Notes under the pieces: generated by a model
Database searches by the model: none
Told to the model about the DNA's origin: nothing
The model's input: the letters and a program-made list of their open reading frames with translations, nothing else
Position numbers and translations under genes: made by a program
NCBI GenBank assembly: GCA_024401475.1
Contig: JAKSKZ010000011.1
Span: 22,321 to 86,320 of the forward strand
DNA from: Paludibacteraceae bacterium
Lineage (GTDB): Bacteria; Bacteroidota; Bacteroidia; Bacteroidales; Paludibacteraceae
DNA: 64,000 nucleotides
Direction: 5' to 3'
In this document: positions 34,949 through 43,766 of the stretch, one piece after another
Layout of the letters: each line of letters opens with the position of its first letter
How positions within the stretch are numbered: position 1 is the first letter of the stretch

Positions 34949-35013
34949 TCCTCGTGAGACAACAATCCACAAGGCTAATCAACTATGTTGGTTGGCCTTT
35001 TTTCTTTTTCCCA
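34949..35013 (+). other. Right attachment repeat and displaced tRNA-Gln tail
   Basis: 34949-34966 repeats the 18-bp tRNA end exactly. The rest, up to CTTTTTCCCA at 35013, is the same sequence as follows the intact second tRNA-Gln, including its terminator hairpin. This is the original 3' end and tail of the first tRNA-Gln, now separated from it by the island. Confidence 0.85.
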
Positions 35014-35057
35014 GACATAAAAAGCATAACATTTTTTCAAGTCTATCGTCAGAACTA

Positions 35058-35088
35058 TTGCAAGATTAAAAAAGTGTTCTTACCTTTG
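35058..35088 (+). promoter_or_regulatory. Promoter of the second tRNA-Gln (TTGC-N19-TACCTTTG)
   Basis: TTGC at 35058-35061, a 19-nt spacer, and TACCTTTG at 35081-35088; the 5' leader before the tRNA is nearly identical to that of the first copy. Confidence 0.72.
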
Positions 35089-35120
35089 CACCGCCTTTGA
35101 AAAACAAGGCAACTGAGGAT

Positions 35121-35191
35121 TGTCTCATGGTGTAATGGTAGCACTACAGTTTTTGGTTCTGTCTGTCGAGGTTCGAATCCCCGTGAGACAA
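35121..35191 (+). tRNA. tRNA-Gln (TTG anticodon), second copy
   Basis: Same as the first copy apart from one base in the T-arm: CGAGG-TTCGAAT-CCCCG, which gives an A-C mismatch at 51-63 where the first copy pairs A-T. All other stems and the TTG anticodon are intact. The displaced tail at 34949 keeps the normal CCTCG, so the mismatch is specific to this copy. Confidence 0.93.
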
Positions 35192-35199
35192 CAATCCAC

Positions 35200-35232
35200 A
35201 AGGCTAATCAACTATGTTGGTTGGCCTTTTTT
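35200..35232 (+). terminator. Terminator of the second tRNA-Gln
   Basis: AAGGCTAATCAAC pairs with GTTGGTTGGCCTT through G-T wobbles and a short loop, followed by a T-rich run. An identical copy lies in the displaced tail at about 34971-35003. Confidence 0.75.
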
Positions 35233-35248
35233 CTTTTTCCCATAGCAC

Positions 35249-35286
35249 AAAAAAGTAGGAATCGCCCGATACGGCAATCCCTACTT
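35249..35286 (-). terminator. Terminator of the small basic-protein gene
   Basis: Read on the minus strand: stem AAGTAGG / CCTACTT extended by ATTGCC-type pairing, then six T. It overlaps the stop codon of the small gene. Confidence 0.65.
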
Positions 35287-35433
35287 CTGAACTCGCTTGT
35301 TCAATTGATTGTTAGCCTTCTCCGGCTTAGACTTCCCTATTCGTTTGCCAGAGGTTTTAGGTTTACCTGCAGGTTTGAAACGAAAAGGATTTTTAGGATT
35401 TCCACCCACCGATTTCTTTCGTGTACTTCTCAT
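35281..35433 (-). CDS. Small, very basic protein (50 residues)
   Basis: ATG at 35433 to TAG at 35281 encodes 50 residues starting MRSTRKKSVGGNPKNPFRFK, with 16 Lys/Arg and no acidic residue except one Glu. A consensus promoter lies 20 nt upstream and a terminator at the stop, so the gene is well framed by signals despite its size. The composition suggests an RNA- or ribosome-associated protein, but I do not recognise the family. It sits between the second tRNA-Gln and metH and points away from metH. Confidence 0.6.
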   Translation of the reverse strand: MRSTRKKSVGGNPKNPFRFKPAGKPKTSGKRIGKSKPEKANNQLNKRVQK

Positions 35434-35452
35434 ACCTTAATTTCTTTTGCCA

Positions 35453-35483
35453 CAAAGGTAAATATTTGAAGAAACAAATCCAA
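35453..35483 (-). promoter_or_regulatory. Promoter of the small basic-protein gene
   Basis: TTG at 35483-35481, a 20-nt spacer and TACCTTTG at 35460-35453 on the minus strand; the predicted leader is about 12 nt. Confidence 0.65.
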
Positions 35484-35568
35484 GAACTCACTAAAGGGCT
35501 CCCTCGACCCTATCCATGCCAATCCCTTAGATTTCTTTCCAAAGAAAGTTTCTTTCCTTATTTTTTAA

Positions 35569-35576
35569 TACCTTTG
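35569..35576 (+). promoter_or_regulatory. metH promoter -7 box
   Basis: TACCTTTG on the plus strand, 28 nt upstream of the metH ATG. No clear -33 element is present. No B12-riboswitch-like structure is evident in the short upstream region. Confidence 0.6.
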
Positions 35577-35604
35577 TAAACAATTAAAAGAGAGATTCAA
35601 TAGT

Positions 35605-38379
35605 ATGAAATACGATTTAAAAGAAGAGTTATCTCACAGAACGTTAATCCTTGATGGAGGTATGGGTACAATGGTACAAAAATACCATTTGACAGAAGAA
35701 GATTATAGGGGCAAAGAATTTGCAGACTCGCCATTAATCCAAAAAGGAAACAACGACCTACTTTGCTTGACTCAACCCAACGTCATACGAGAAATTCACG
35801 AGAAATATCTCCAAGCAGGAGCCGACATCATCGAAACCTGCTCGTTCAACTCTCAACGCATATCCATGTCCGACTACGGCATGGAAAATCAGATCAGACG
35901 ATTCAACACAGAAGCAGCCAAGATTGCACGTTCGATAGCGGATGAATACACGAAAAAAGATCCATCCAGACCTCGATTCGTAGCTGGTTCCGTCGGGCCA
36001 ACTAACAAAACAGCTTCCATTTCTCCAGATGTGAACAACCCCGCACTAAGAGGCATCACATTTTCCGAACTTGTAGATGCCTACAAAGAACAGATGGAGG
36101 CTCTTATCGAAGGAGGCGTGGACGCTTTGCTCATCGAAACCATTTTCGACACGCTCAATGCCAAAGCTGCCATCTTTGCAGCAGAAGAGGCTATGTTGGA
36201 AGTGGGTCGGAAAGTATATATAATGCTATCCGCTACAGTAGCCGACATCAGCGGCCGTACTCTATCGGGGCAAACCATCAAAGCATTCTTGAATTCTGTC
36301 GCTCACGCAGACATCCTCTCCGTCGGTCTCAACTGCTCTTTCGGAGCGAAGGATTTGAAACCCTATTTGAAAGAAATCAGCGACTGCGCACCTTGGTATG
36401 TCAGTGCATACCCCAACGCAGGTCTCCCTAATCAATTTGGAGAATACGACGAGACCCCTGAAATGATGGGCGTTCAAGTTAAAGATTATATAGACGAGAA
36501 TTTGGTCAACATCATCGGCGGTTGCTGCGGAACCACCCCCGACCACATTGCCCAATACGCGAAACTCATAGAGAACGCTACTACCCGCGAGCCGAAAAAG
36601 AGGAATCGCAACATGAAGCTCTCCGGGTTGGAAGATCTTACGATTACTTCTCGAGACAACGAGAATCCCAAACCATCGCCTCGTTCTCTTTTCGTCAACA
36701 TTGGAGAACGATGCAATGTGGCAGGTTCAAAGAAATTCTTACGCCTAATCAGCGAGAAGAAATACGACGAAGCGCTCTCTATCGCCAGACAGCAGGTGGA
36801 AGACGGCGCCCAAATTATCGATGTCAATATGGATGACGCCATGCTCGATGCGAAGCAAGAGATGGTCACATTCCTCAACCTCATCGCTTCCGAGCCCGAA
36901 ATTGCAAAATTGCCAATCATGATAGACTCTTCCAAATGGGAGGTCATCGAAGCTGGCTTGCAGTGCGTACAAGGAAAGTGCATCGTAAACTCTATCTCCT
37001 TGAAGGAAGGCGAAGCGAAATTTTTAGAGAAGGCTCGACTCATCAAACGATACGGGGCTGCCACTGTAGTGATGGCTTTCGATGAAAAAGGACAAGCCGA
37101 CTCTTACGAGCGAAAAATAGAAATTTGTGGCAGGGCCTATCGCCTTTTAGTGGAGACGGTCGGATTCCCTCCTGAAGATATAATCTTCGACCCTAACGTA
37201 TTGGCAGTTGCAACCGGTATTGAAGAACACAATAACTACGGCGTAGATTTCATCCGTGCCACTAAATGGATCAGCGAAAATTTGCCATGTGCAAAGATCA
37301 GCGGCGGCGTCAGCAACTTGTCCTTCTCCTTCAGAGGAAACAATCCAATCAGAGAAGCCATGCACTCCGTATTCCTCTATCATGCCTACAAGGTAGGCAT
37401 GGATATGGGTATCGTAAACGCCGGTATGCTTCAAATTTACGAAGACATTCCTGCCGACCTTCTTGTAAAAGTGGAGGACGTAGTGCTTAACCGACGCCCT
37501 GACGCAACAGAGATACTCATCGAAGCGGCCGAAGAGATCAAGAAGCAACAAGCGGGCAACGACAAACAAAGTCATACCGAAGAGTGGCGTACGAAATCAT
37601 TGGAAGAGAGAATCGAATATTGTCTAATCAAAGGTATCGGAGACCACCTCGAAGAAGATTTGGCTGAAGCTCGTGAGATTTACAAAAACCCTGTGGAAAT
37701 CATAGAGAAACCTTTGATGAACGGAATGAATAAAGTCGGGGAACTATTCGGCGCCGGAAAAATGTTCCTTCCTCAAGTGGTAAAAACGGCCAGAACCATG
37801 AAAAAGGCTGTAGCCATACTACAACCATTCATCGAGGCTCAAAGGGATGGCAAAAATCAAAAGGCAGGAAAAATCCTTATCGCCACCGTTAAAGGCGACG
37901 TCCATGACATCGGAAAAAATATCGTAGCCGTCATCTTAGCTTGCAACAATTTCGAGGTGATTGACCTTGGTGTCATGGTTCCTTCTGAACAAATCATACA
38001 AACTGCCATCAAGGAGAATGTCGATATCGTCTGCCTCAGCGGACTCATCACCCCTTCGCTGGAGGAGATGTGCCATGTGGCAAGCGAAATGCAACAAAAT
38101 GGCTTGTCTATTCCTTTGATGATCGGAGGAGCTACAACCTCCCCTATTCACACCGCAGTAAAAATTGCTCCTCTATACGATGCTCCCGTCATGCACATGA
38201 AGGATGCATCCCAAAACACTTACGCAGCCAGTCAAATCCTCAACCCTAAGACAAGAGATGAATACGCTCGCAAGATCAGGGAAGAGCAACAGGCTCTACG
38301 GGCAGTACAAAAGAAGAAAGAAGAAGATATCCTCTCCGTCAATGAAGCACGAGAGAAGAAACCTGATTTTTTCAATTAA
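35605..38379 (+). CDS. metH: Cobalamin-dependent methionine synthase (without activation domain)
   Basis: 924 residues. The homocysteine-binding barrel (1-~325) has zinc cysteines 244 (LNCSFGA), 307 and 308 ([11 protein letters not shown]). The methyl-THF domain starts near 350 ([20 protein letters not shown]). The cap and B12 domain (~660-900) carries [10 protein letters not shown] with axial His767, then [12 protein letters not shown] and [15 protein letters not shown]. The ~330-residue AdoMet-binding reactivation domain of E. coli MetH (1227 residues) is absent: the protein ends in a charged helix. Reactivation must use another protein or another way. It would methylate homocysteine made by the adjacent island pathway. 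Confidence 0.95.
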   Translation: MKYDLKEELSHRTLILDGGMGTMVQKYHLTEEDYRGKEFADSPLIQKGNNDLLCLTQPNVIREIHEKYLQAGADIIETCSFNSQRISMSDYGMENQIRRFNTEAAKIARSIADEYTKKDPSRPRFVAGSVGPTNKTASISPDVNNPALRGITFSELVDAYKEQMEALIEGGVDALLIETIFDTLNAKAAIFAAEEAMLEVGRKVYIMLSATVADISGRTLSGQTIKAFLNSVAHADILSVGLNCSFGAKDLKPYLKEISDCAPWYVSAYPNAGLPNQFGEYDETPEMMGVQVKDYIDENLVNIIGGCCGTTPDHIAQYAKLIENATTREPKKRNRNMKLSGLEDLTITSRDNENPKPSPRSLFVNIGERCNVAGSKKFLRLISEKKYDEALSIARQQVEDGAQIIDVNMDDAMLDAKQEMVTFLNLIASEPEIAKLPIMIDSSKWEVIEAGLQCVQGKCIVNSISLKEGEAKFLEKARLIKRYGAATVVMAFDEKGQADSYERKIEICGRAYRLLVETVGFPPEDIIFDPNVLAVATGIEEHNNYGVDFIRATKWISENLPCAKISGGVSNLSFSFRGNNPIREAMHSVFLYHAYKVGMDMGIVNAGMLQIYEDIPADLLVKVEDVVLNRRPDATEILIEAAEEIKKQQAGNDKQSHTEEWRTKSLEERIEYCLIKGIGDHLEEDLAEAREIYKNPVEIIEKPLMNGMNKVGELFGAGKMFLPQVVKTARTMKKAVAILQPFIEAQRDGKNQKAGKILIATVKGDVHDIGKNIVAVILACNNFEVIDLGVMVPSEQIIQTAIKENVDIVCLSGLITPSLEEMCHVASEMQQNGLSIPLMIGGATTSPIHTAVKIAPLYDAPVMHMKDASQNTYAASQILNPKTRDEYARKIREEQQALRAVQKKKEEDILSVNEAREKKPDFFN

Positions 38380-38385
38380 TGTAAG

Positions 38386-38575
38386 GTGACCTCTATAAAT
38401 TCACCTTTCTAAAATTTTTAGCGTCAAGTGATTCTTTATAAACTTTTCGGTGCTTTTTGATTTTTTGGGCATATTGCTGTTTGTCAGTCAGTCACAGTGC
38501 TTGCACTGCTCCTCTCGTCGCCAAACAAATTCAAAAATCCCTCGAAATTAATTTATAGAGGCCATCTGAATAACA
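38386..38575. repeat. MITE-like element with imperfect terminal inverted repeats
   Basis: This non-coding gap holds CCTCTATAAATT near its left edge and its inverse AATTTATAGAGG near the right. Inside, the left arm (about 38428-38475, TTTTCGGTGCTTTTTGATTT) resembles the reverse complement of the right arm (about 38520-38557). A CAGTGC-TT-GCACTG hairpin lies near the centre. A miniature inverted-repeat element or REP-like sequence is likely. A shorter hairpin with the same GACCTCTATAAA end lies at 49837-49873. Confidence 0.45.
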
Positions 38576-38623
38576 AGCCAAGAGCATTCGTTTGACATAA
38601 CATATTCGAAAAGAAAAAACATT

Positions 38624-39742
38624 ATGATACAAGTTAAACCAGTCGAATCCAAAAAGGATTTAAAGAAGTTCATCCAATTTCCCCACGAGCTTTATAAAGG
38701 AAACGCTTATTGGGTACCGCCTTTAAACATGGACGAGATGAACTTGCTATCCAAAGACAAAAACCCCGCTTTCGAGCATTGCACTTCTAAGTATTGGCTA
38801 GCCTACAAAGACGACAAAATCGTCGGCCGTATTGCAGGCATCATCAACCATACGGCTAATGAGAAATGGGGAAACAAAGTGAGATTCGGTTGGATTGACT
38901 TCATCGAAGACATTGAAGTTGCCAAAGTCTTGCTAAATGCTGTTGAAACGTGGGGAAAAGAGCAAGGCATGGTCAACATACAAGGTCCGCTTGGATTCAA
39001 CGACATGGACAACGAGGGAATGTTGGTGGAAGGATTCGACAAGCTGCCAACCATTTCCAACATCTACAACTACCCTTACTACCCTAAATTCATGGAGGAG
39101 TTGGGCTACCAGCGCGACGAAGATTGGCTTCAGTTCAAATTCAACGCATCGCAACCTATCCCCGAGAAGATGGATAGAATCAACAAACTTATCGCAGAAA
39201 AGTATAAATTGAGGGTACTGACGTTCACCAACAAGAAGGAGATAATGAAATATGCCCATTCCTTCTTCAACACGTTGAACCTTGCATTCTCCAATCTGTA
39301 TGGGTACTCCACATTGACAGAGGGAGAGATAAACGGACTTATCAAGAGCTACTTCTCTTTTATAAATCCTAAACTCGTTTGCTTCGTTGTTGACGAGAAC
39401 GACGAAGTGGTGGCATTCGGACTCTCCATCCCATCACTTTCAAGAGCCTTCCAAAAGGCCAAGGGCAAACTTTTCCCATTCGGATTCATTCACATTCTTC
39501 GTGCTTTGAAAAAGATGGATTCTATCGACCTACTTCTCAATGGGGTTCATCCAGATTGGCAAAAGAAAGGCATCCACTCACTCTATTACGTGGAACTCAA
39601 CAAGGCTTATATTGCCAACAATGTGAAGGTGGCAATCTCCAACCAACAATTGGAAAGCAATGTCAACGCAGTTAACGTCTGGAACAATTACGAAAAGGAG
39701 CCTTACATCCGAAGAAGATGTTACTCTAAAAACTTGGATTGA
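38624..39742 (+). CDS. GNAT-like acyltransferase family protein
   Basis: 372 residues. The N-terminal part (KFIQFPHELYKGNAYWVPPL, then YKDDKIVGRIAGIINHTAN) and the C-terminal part (FGLSIPSLSRAF, LLLNGVHPDWQKKGIHSLYY, NVWNNYEKEPYIRRRCY) match a Bacteroidota family annotated as GNAT N-acetyltransferase-like, here with two tandem acetyltransferase-like halves. The cofactor loop HPDWQKKGI is only a loose match to the acetyl-CoA loop. The substrate is unknown. Two more genes follow at 12- and 9-nt gaps. Confidence 0.75.
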   Translation: MIQVKPVESKKDLKKFIQFPHELYKGNAYWVPPLNMDEMNLLSKDKNPAFEHCTSKYWLAYKDDKIVGRIAGIINHTANEKWGNKVRFGWIDFIEDIEVAKVLLNAVETWGKEQGMVNIQGPLGFNDMDNEGMLVEGFDKLPTISNIYNYPYYPKFMEELGYQRDEDWLQFKFNASQPIPEKMDRINKLIAEKYKLRVLTFTNKKEIMKYAHSFFNTLNLAFSNLYGYSTLTEGEINGLIKSYFSFINPKLVCFVVDENDEVVAFGLSIPSLSRAFQKAKGKLFPFGFIHILRALKKMDSIDLLLNGVHPDWQKKGIHSLYYVELNKAYIANNVKVAISNQQLESNVNAVNVWNNYEKEPYIRRRCYSKNLD

Positions 39743-39754
39743 AATTCAACAACA

Positions 39755-40492
39755 ATGCGCTACATACCCTTCCTCTTTCTCCTTTTATTAATCAGTTGCA
39801 ATTCAAAGGATAACAAAATCGAACGCAAACCGATAGAAGAAATCCATGTGATTAATTGCGACACTATTCCATTATATGAGGAGTATCGAGGGAAGGGAAT
39901 CACCGCTGCCACTTGCGAATATTTCGAAAGCATTGAGCCGACGACGAAACTCAAAGACAAGAACACTACACATCTGCTTTTCGCCCAACGCATCGGATTA
40001 GAGTATGGGTATAAAAAAGACAAGGCCTTCTTAGAGGCAAAAGATTCGTTAGTAAGAAATGGATTGCTTGTCCCTATTGAAGATTGCCAATATTACAAGG
40101 TCAAGGAGATGGAACACTCCTTTCCTTATCTAACACCAGAAGCAGCAAGTCTCTTGGAGGAAATTGGCATACGCTTCAACGACAACCTGAAAGCCAATCG
40201 TCAAAAAGAGCACGCCATTTTCGTCACTTCCGCCCTTCGTACAGATGAGAGCCAACGTAAACTCTTCCGCCGGAACAAGAACGCAACCCGTTCCACCACA
40301 TCGCACCTTTACGGTACGACTTTCGACATCTCCTACGTAGAGTTTTTTAGAAACGAGGACGAAACAATCACGCAATACAAAACCACCAAAGACATCCTAG
40401 TCCAGACCATGCGTGAAATGCGTACGGAAAAGTGTTGCCTCGTCATGCACGAGTACAAGCAACATTGCTTTCATATCACAGTCATTCAATAA
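39755..40492 (+). CDS. DUF5715/peptidase M15-like lipoprotein
   Basis: 245 residues. The signal and lipobox MRYIPFLFLLLLISCNSKD give Cys15. The C-terminal half resembles VanY/M15 D-alanyl-D-alanine peptidases: FVTSALRTDESQRKLFRRN, then STTSHLYGTTFDISYVEF with the His and Asp of the zinc site, and a later His in MHEYKQHCFHITV. It may trim peptidoglycan peptides in the periplasm; activity is inferred from these residues. It sits between the GNAT-like gene and recO in a tight operon. Confidence 0.8.
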   Translation: MRYIPFLFLLLLISCNSKDNKIERKPIEEIHVINCDTIPLYEEYRGKGITAATCEYFESIEPTTKLKDKNTTHLLFAQRIGLEYGYKKDKAFLEAKDSLVRNGLLVPIEDCQYYKVKEMEHSFPYLTPEAASLLEEIGIRFNDNLKANRQKEHAIFVTSALRTDESQRKLFRRNKNATRSTTSHLYGTTFDISYVEFFRNEDETITQYKTTKDILVQTMREMRTEKCCLVMHEYKQHCFHITVIQ

Positions 40493-40501
40493 CCCGCCAC
40501 G

Positions 40502-41227
40502 ATGCTGACCAAAACGAAAGCCATTGTTTTAAGTAGTATAAAGGTTAAGGACAACACCCTCATTCTTCATCTTTACACAGAAGAATTCGGAAGGTGCAAC
40601 TACTTATTGTTCGGAGCACAAAGCAAACGCGGCGGAAAGAAACTTGCATTCATACAACCGCTCTCGCTGGTCGAGATAGAAGCAGAGCATCACCCCAACA
40701 AAGACTTACAGAAGATAAAGGAGATAAAGGTCGATTGCCCCACAAGCGGCATCCTTTTCAATCCATACAAGAACTCCATCGCTTTTTTCTTGTCTGAAAT
40801 TTTAACCAACATTCTAAAAACAAGCGAGAAAGACGAAACATTGTTCCTGTTCATCCACAACTCCATCCGTTATTTGGATACAACAGAGTCTGGAATCAGC
40901 AACTTCCACATCACCTTCTTAGTCAAACTATCCTATTTCCTGGGGCTGTGGCCCGACATTGATCGAATGAAGGATTATCCTTATTTCGACCTTAAACAAG
41001 CGTCATTTGTCCTAAACAAACCTTTTCACAATTTTTATTTGGAGACAAAGAGATCGCCCATCCTGCAACACATCACCCGAATCAACTATAGGAATATGCA
41101 TGTTTTTCGTTTCAGCAGGAATGAAAGAAACGAAATAATAGAAAAGATGCTCGATTACTACCGACTACACATGCAAGGCATTGGTGATTTGAAATCGCTC
41201 AGCGTACTAAAAGAAGTCTTTGATTAA
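40502..41227 (+). CDS. recO: DNA repair protein RecO
   Basis: 241 residues. The N-terminal OB-fold begins MLTKTKAIVLSSIKVKDNTL and HLYTEEFGRCNYLLFGAQSK; a helical C-terminal region follows, with LYFSEIL-type family patterns (AFFLSEILTNIL, LVKLSYFLGLWPD). RecO works with RecR/RecF to load RecA on SSB-coated gaps. It lies 9 nt after the M15-like gene. The four-cysteine zinc site found in many RecO proteins is absent. Confidence 0.9.
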   Translation: MLTKTKAIVLSSIKVKDNTLILHLYTEEFGRCNYLLFGAQSKRGGKKLAFIQPLSLVEIEAEHHPNKDLQKIKEIKVDCPTSGILFNPYKNSIAFFLSEILTNILKTSEKDETLFLFIHNSIRYLDTTESGISNFHITFLVKLSYFLGLWPDIDRMKDYPYFDLKQASFVLNKPFHNFYLETKRSPILQHITRINYRNMHVFRFSRNERNEIIEKMLDYYRLHMQGIGDLKSLSVLKEVFD

Positions 41228-41341
41228 GGTTCAAATCACAAAAAAACACCCCTCTATTCAGTCATTTTGGGAAATCGTAAATAAAAGCCTTCATCGGACT
41301 ACAAAATTGTAATCCAAAGATAACAAAATGAAGTTTTTTTT

Positions 41342-41349
41342 TAATTTTG
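41342..41349 (+). promoter_or_regulatory. pta-ackA promoter -7 box
   Basis: TAATTTTG on the plus strand, 40 nt upstream of the pta ATG, after a run of T. Confidence 0.55.
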
Positions 41350-41389
41350 CATTATTATATACTAAAATTCAAAGAAAACGATTATCGAT

Positions 41390-42400
41390 ATGGATTTAAT
41401 TGAAAGCATCATTGCACGTGCGCAGGCTAATCCTCAACGCATCGTTCTCCCAGAAGGAACTGAGGAGAGAACTCTAAAGGCTGCAGACGCAGTTCTTGAA
41501 CAAAAAATTTCTAAGATTATCCTTTTGGGTAACAAGGAGAAAATCAATGCGATGGCAAAAGAATATGGTTTGAAGAACATCAACCAAGCTACCATCATCG
41601 ATCCTGAAAACAACCCAGATGCACAAAAATATGCAGACCTTCTTTTCCAATTGAGACAAAAGAAGGGTATGACTCCAGAAAAGGCAGCTGAGACAATTAA
41701 AGATCCTCTATATCTTTCTTGCCTTATGATCAAGGCTGGCGATGCTGACGGTGAAGTTAGTGGTGCAGGGTCTCCAACTGGCGACACTCTTCGTCCTGCC
41801 TTCCAAATCATCAAGACTGAGCCAGGAATCTCTTGCGTATCAGGTGTTTTCTTGATGATCTTGAAAGATAAGACATACGGTTATGACGGCAAGATGTTGT
41901 TCGCAGACTGTGCTGCAACGCCATGCCCTGACGCTGACCAATTGGCCCAAATCGCAGTATGTAGTGCAAAAACTGCAACTAACGTATTCGGTTTCCCTGA
42001 GGCTCGCGTTGCAATGCTTAGCTTCTCAACTAAGGGAAGTGCAAAGCACGAAATGGTTGACAAGGTAGTTGAGGCAACTGCAAAGGCTCACGAAATGGCT
42101 CCTGAATTGAAGTTGGACGGCGAGTTGCAAGCAGATGCAGCTTTGGTTCCAAAGGTAGCACAATTGAAGGCACCTAACAGCGACGTTGCTGGAACTGCAA
42201 ACATCTTGGTATTCCCTGATTTGAACACAGGAAACATCTCTTACAAGCTCGTTCAACGTTTGGCTGGAGCCACAGCTCTTGGTCCATTCCTTCAAGGTTT
42301 GGCTGCCCCTGTTAACGACTTGTCTCGTGGTTGCTCTGTTGACGACATCGTTAAGACAGTTGCCATCACTGCTAATCAAGCAATCTCTGCTAAGAAATAA
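41390..42400 (+). CDS. pta: Phosphate acetyltransferase
   Basis: 336 residues, the length of the short single-domain Pta. It begins [20 protein letters not shown] and carries [20 protein letters not shown] and [20 protein letters not shown]. It converts acetyl-CoA and phosphate to acetyl phosphate. The acetate kinase gene follows after 10 nt. Codon use is strongly biased, as in highly expressed genes. Confidence 0.96.
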   Translation: MDLIESIIARAQANPQRIVLPEGTEERTLKAADAVLEQKISKIILLGNKEKINAMAKEYGLKNINQATIIDPENNPDAQKYADLLFQLRQKKGMTPEKAAETIKDPLYLSCLMIKAGDADGEVSGAGSPTGDTLRPAFQIIKTEPGISCVSGVFLMILKDKTYGYDGKMLFADCAATPCPDADQLAQIAVCSAKTATNVFGFPEARVAMLSFSTKGSAKHEMVDKVVEATAKAHEMAPELKLDGELQADAALVPKVAQLKAPNSDVAGTANILVFPDLNTGNISYKLVQRLAGATALGPFLQGLAAPVNDLSRGCSVDDIVKTVAITANQAISAKK

Positions 42401-42410
42401 TTTTTAAAAT

Positions 42411-43610
42411 ATGAAGATATTAGTATTGAACTGTGGTAGCTCTTCTATCAAGTATAAATTGATAGAGATGCCTGCCAACAACGTCTTGGCTCAAGGTGGT
42501 GTTGAGAAGGTTGGTTTGAAAGACTCCTTCCTTAAACTCACAAAGCCCAATGGCGAGAAGGAAATCTTGGAGAAGGAGATTCCTGAGCATACAGTCGGTA
42601 TCGAATTCATCTTGGAGACTATCACTTCTGCAGAAAGAGGTGCCATCAAGTCTTTGGACGAAATCGACGCAGTTGGTCACCGTGTAGTACACGGAGGTGA
42701 GAAGTTCAACAAGAGCGTTCTCATCACCGACGAAGTAATCAAAAACATCGAAGAGTGCATCAAAGTCGCTCCTCTTCACAATCCACCTAACTTGAAGGGT
42801 ATCGCAGCTGTAACAAAGTTGATGCCTAACAAGCCTCAAGTTGCCGTATTCGACACTGCATTCCACCAAACAATGCCTCAAAAGGCATTCATGTATGCAT
42901 TGCCATACGAGCTTTACAAGGAAAACGGCGTTCGTCGCTATGGTTTCCACGGAACAAGCCACAGATACGTATCACAACGCGCCTTGGAGATTTTGGGTAT
43001 GAAAGCAGAGGGCACAAAGATGATCACTTGCCACATCGGTAACGGTGGTTCCATCACAGCCATCAAGGACGGAAAGTCTGTTGACACATCAATGGGTATG
43101 ACGCCATTGGAAGGATTGGTGATGGGAACTCGTGCAGGCGATGTTGACGCAGGTGCCGTTACTTTCTTGATGGAGGCAAAGGGTTACGACGTGGCTACAA
43201 TGTCAAGCATCTTGAACAAGAAGAGTGGTTTGATGGGTGTTTCCGGAGCATCTTCAGATATGCGTGACGTTCGTGCAGCCATTGCCGCAGGCAATGAGCA
43301 AGCCAAATTAGCCTTGGATATGTTCTGCTATCGTGCAAAGAAGTATGTAGGCTCTTACGTAGCCGTTTTGGGCGGCTTGGATGTCCTCGTCTTCACTGGT
43401 GGTATTGGTGAGAACGTTGAGGTGGTCAGAGAGGCTATCTGCAAAGATATGGAGTGCTTCGGCATCAAGATCGACAAGTCCATCAACGACCAAATTCACG
43501 GAGATGAGAAGGTAATCAGCACAAGCGACTCAAAGGTAAAGGTCATCATCGTACCTACCGACGAGGAGTATATGATTGCTTCTGACACGTTGGAGATTGT
43601 TAGCAAATAA
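42411..43610 (+). CDS. ackA: Acetate kinase
   Basis: 399 residues, standard length. Family signatures are MKILVLNCGSSSIKYKLIEM, the catalytic segment RRYGFHGTSHRYV, THIGNGGS-type ATP loop (ITCHIGNGGSITAIKDGKS) and GGIGENVEVVREAI. It makes ATP and acetate from acetyl phosphate, forming the acetate overflow and energy pathway with pta. A strong terminator follows. Confidence 0.97.
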   Translation: MKILVLNCGSSSIKYKLIEMPANNVLAQGGVEKVGLKDSFLKLTKPNGEKEILEKEIPEHTVGIEFILETITSAERGAIKSLDEIDAVGHRVVHGGEKFNKSVLITDEVIKNIEECIKVAPLHNPPNLKGIAAVTKLMPNKPQVAVFDTAFHQTMPQKAFMYALPYELYKENGVRRYGFHGTSHRYVSQRALEILGMKAEGTKMITCHIGNGGSITAIKDGKSVDTSMGMTPLEGLVMGTRAGDVDAGAVTFLMEAKGYDVATMSSILNKKSGLMGVSGASSDMRDVRAAIAAGNEQAKLALDMFCYRAKKYVGSYVAVLGGLDVLVFTGGIGENVEVVREAICKDMECFGIKIDKSINDQIHGDEKVISTSDSKVKVIIVPTDEEYMIASDTLEIVSK

Positions 43611-43633
43611 ATTAGCTACCATACAAAACTTTG

Positions 43634-43663
43634 AGCCCTAACCATTAAGGTTGGGGCTTTTTG
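43634..43663 (+). terminator. Terminator of pta-ackA
   Basis: Stem AGCCCTAACC / GGTTGGGGCT with loop ATTAA (one G-T pair), followed by five T. Confidence 0.88.
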
Positions 43664-43766
43664 TTTGAAAGATAATTTTAGGGAAATCAATATTTAACTA
43701 TTTGGGCGAGACACTCTTTCAAAATTAGTCCCAAAACTATTAGACGCATTGAGAGGACTTTTATCC

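Larger units (their letters stand above)
23056..34966. mobile_element. Sulfur-metabolism/encapsulin genomic island inserted in tRNA-Gln
   Basis: The element is bounded by the 18-bp tRNA-Gln 3'-end repeats. Beyond the right repeat lies the original downstream tail of the tRNA (CCACAAGGCTAATCAACTAT and on, with terminator), which is the same as the tail of the neighbouring intact tRNA-Gln. This shows which tail was displaced. About 11.9 kb carry 13 sulfur-related or regulatory genes and one GNAT gene in at least five transcription units. No integrase, transposase or conjugation gene is inside, so it now looks fixed or mobilisable only in trans. Base composition was not computed. Confidence 0.75.

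Noticed and set aside
34761..35069. 102-codon plus-strand frame across the right att site
   Set aside because: It crosses the att repeat and the tRNA tail with its terminator, starts within the promoter, and shows no protein-like composition.
35221..35469. 82-codon plus-strand frame after the second tRNA-Gln
   Set aside because: It begins in the tRNA terminator and is antisense to the 50-residue basic gene, which has proper promoter and terminator signals.
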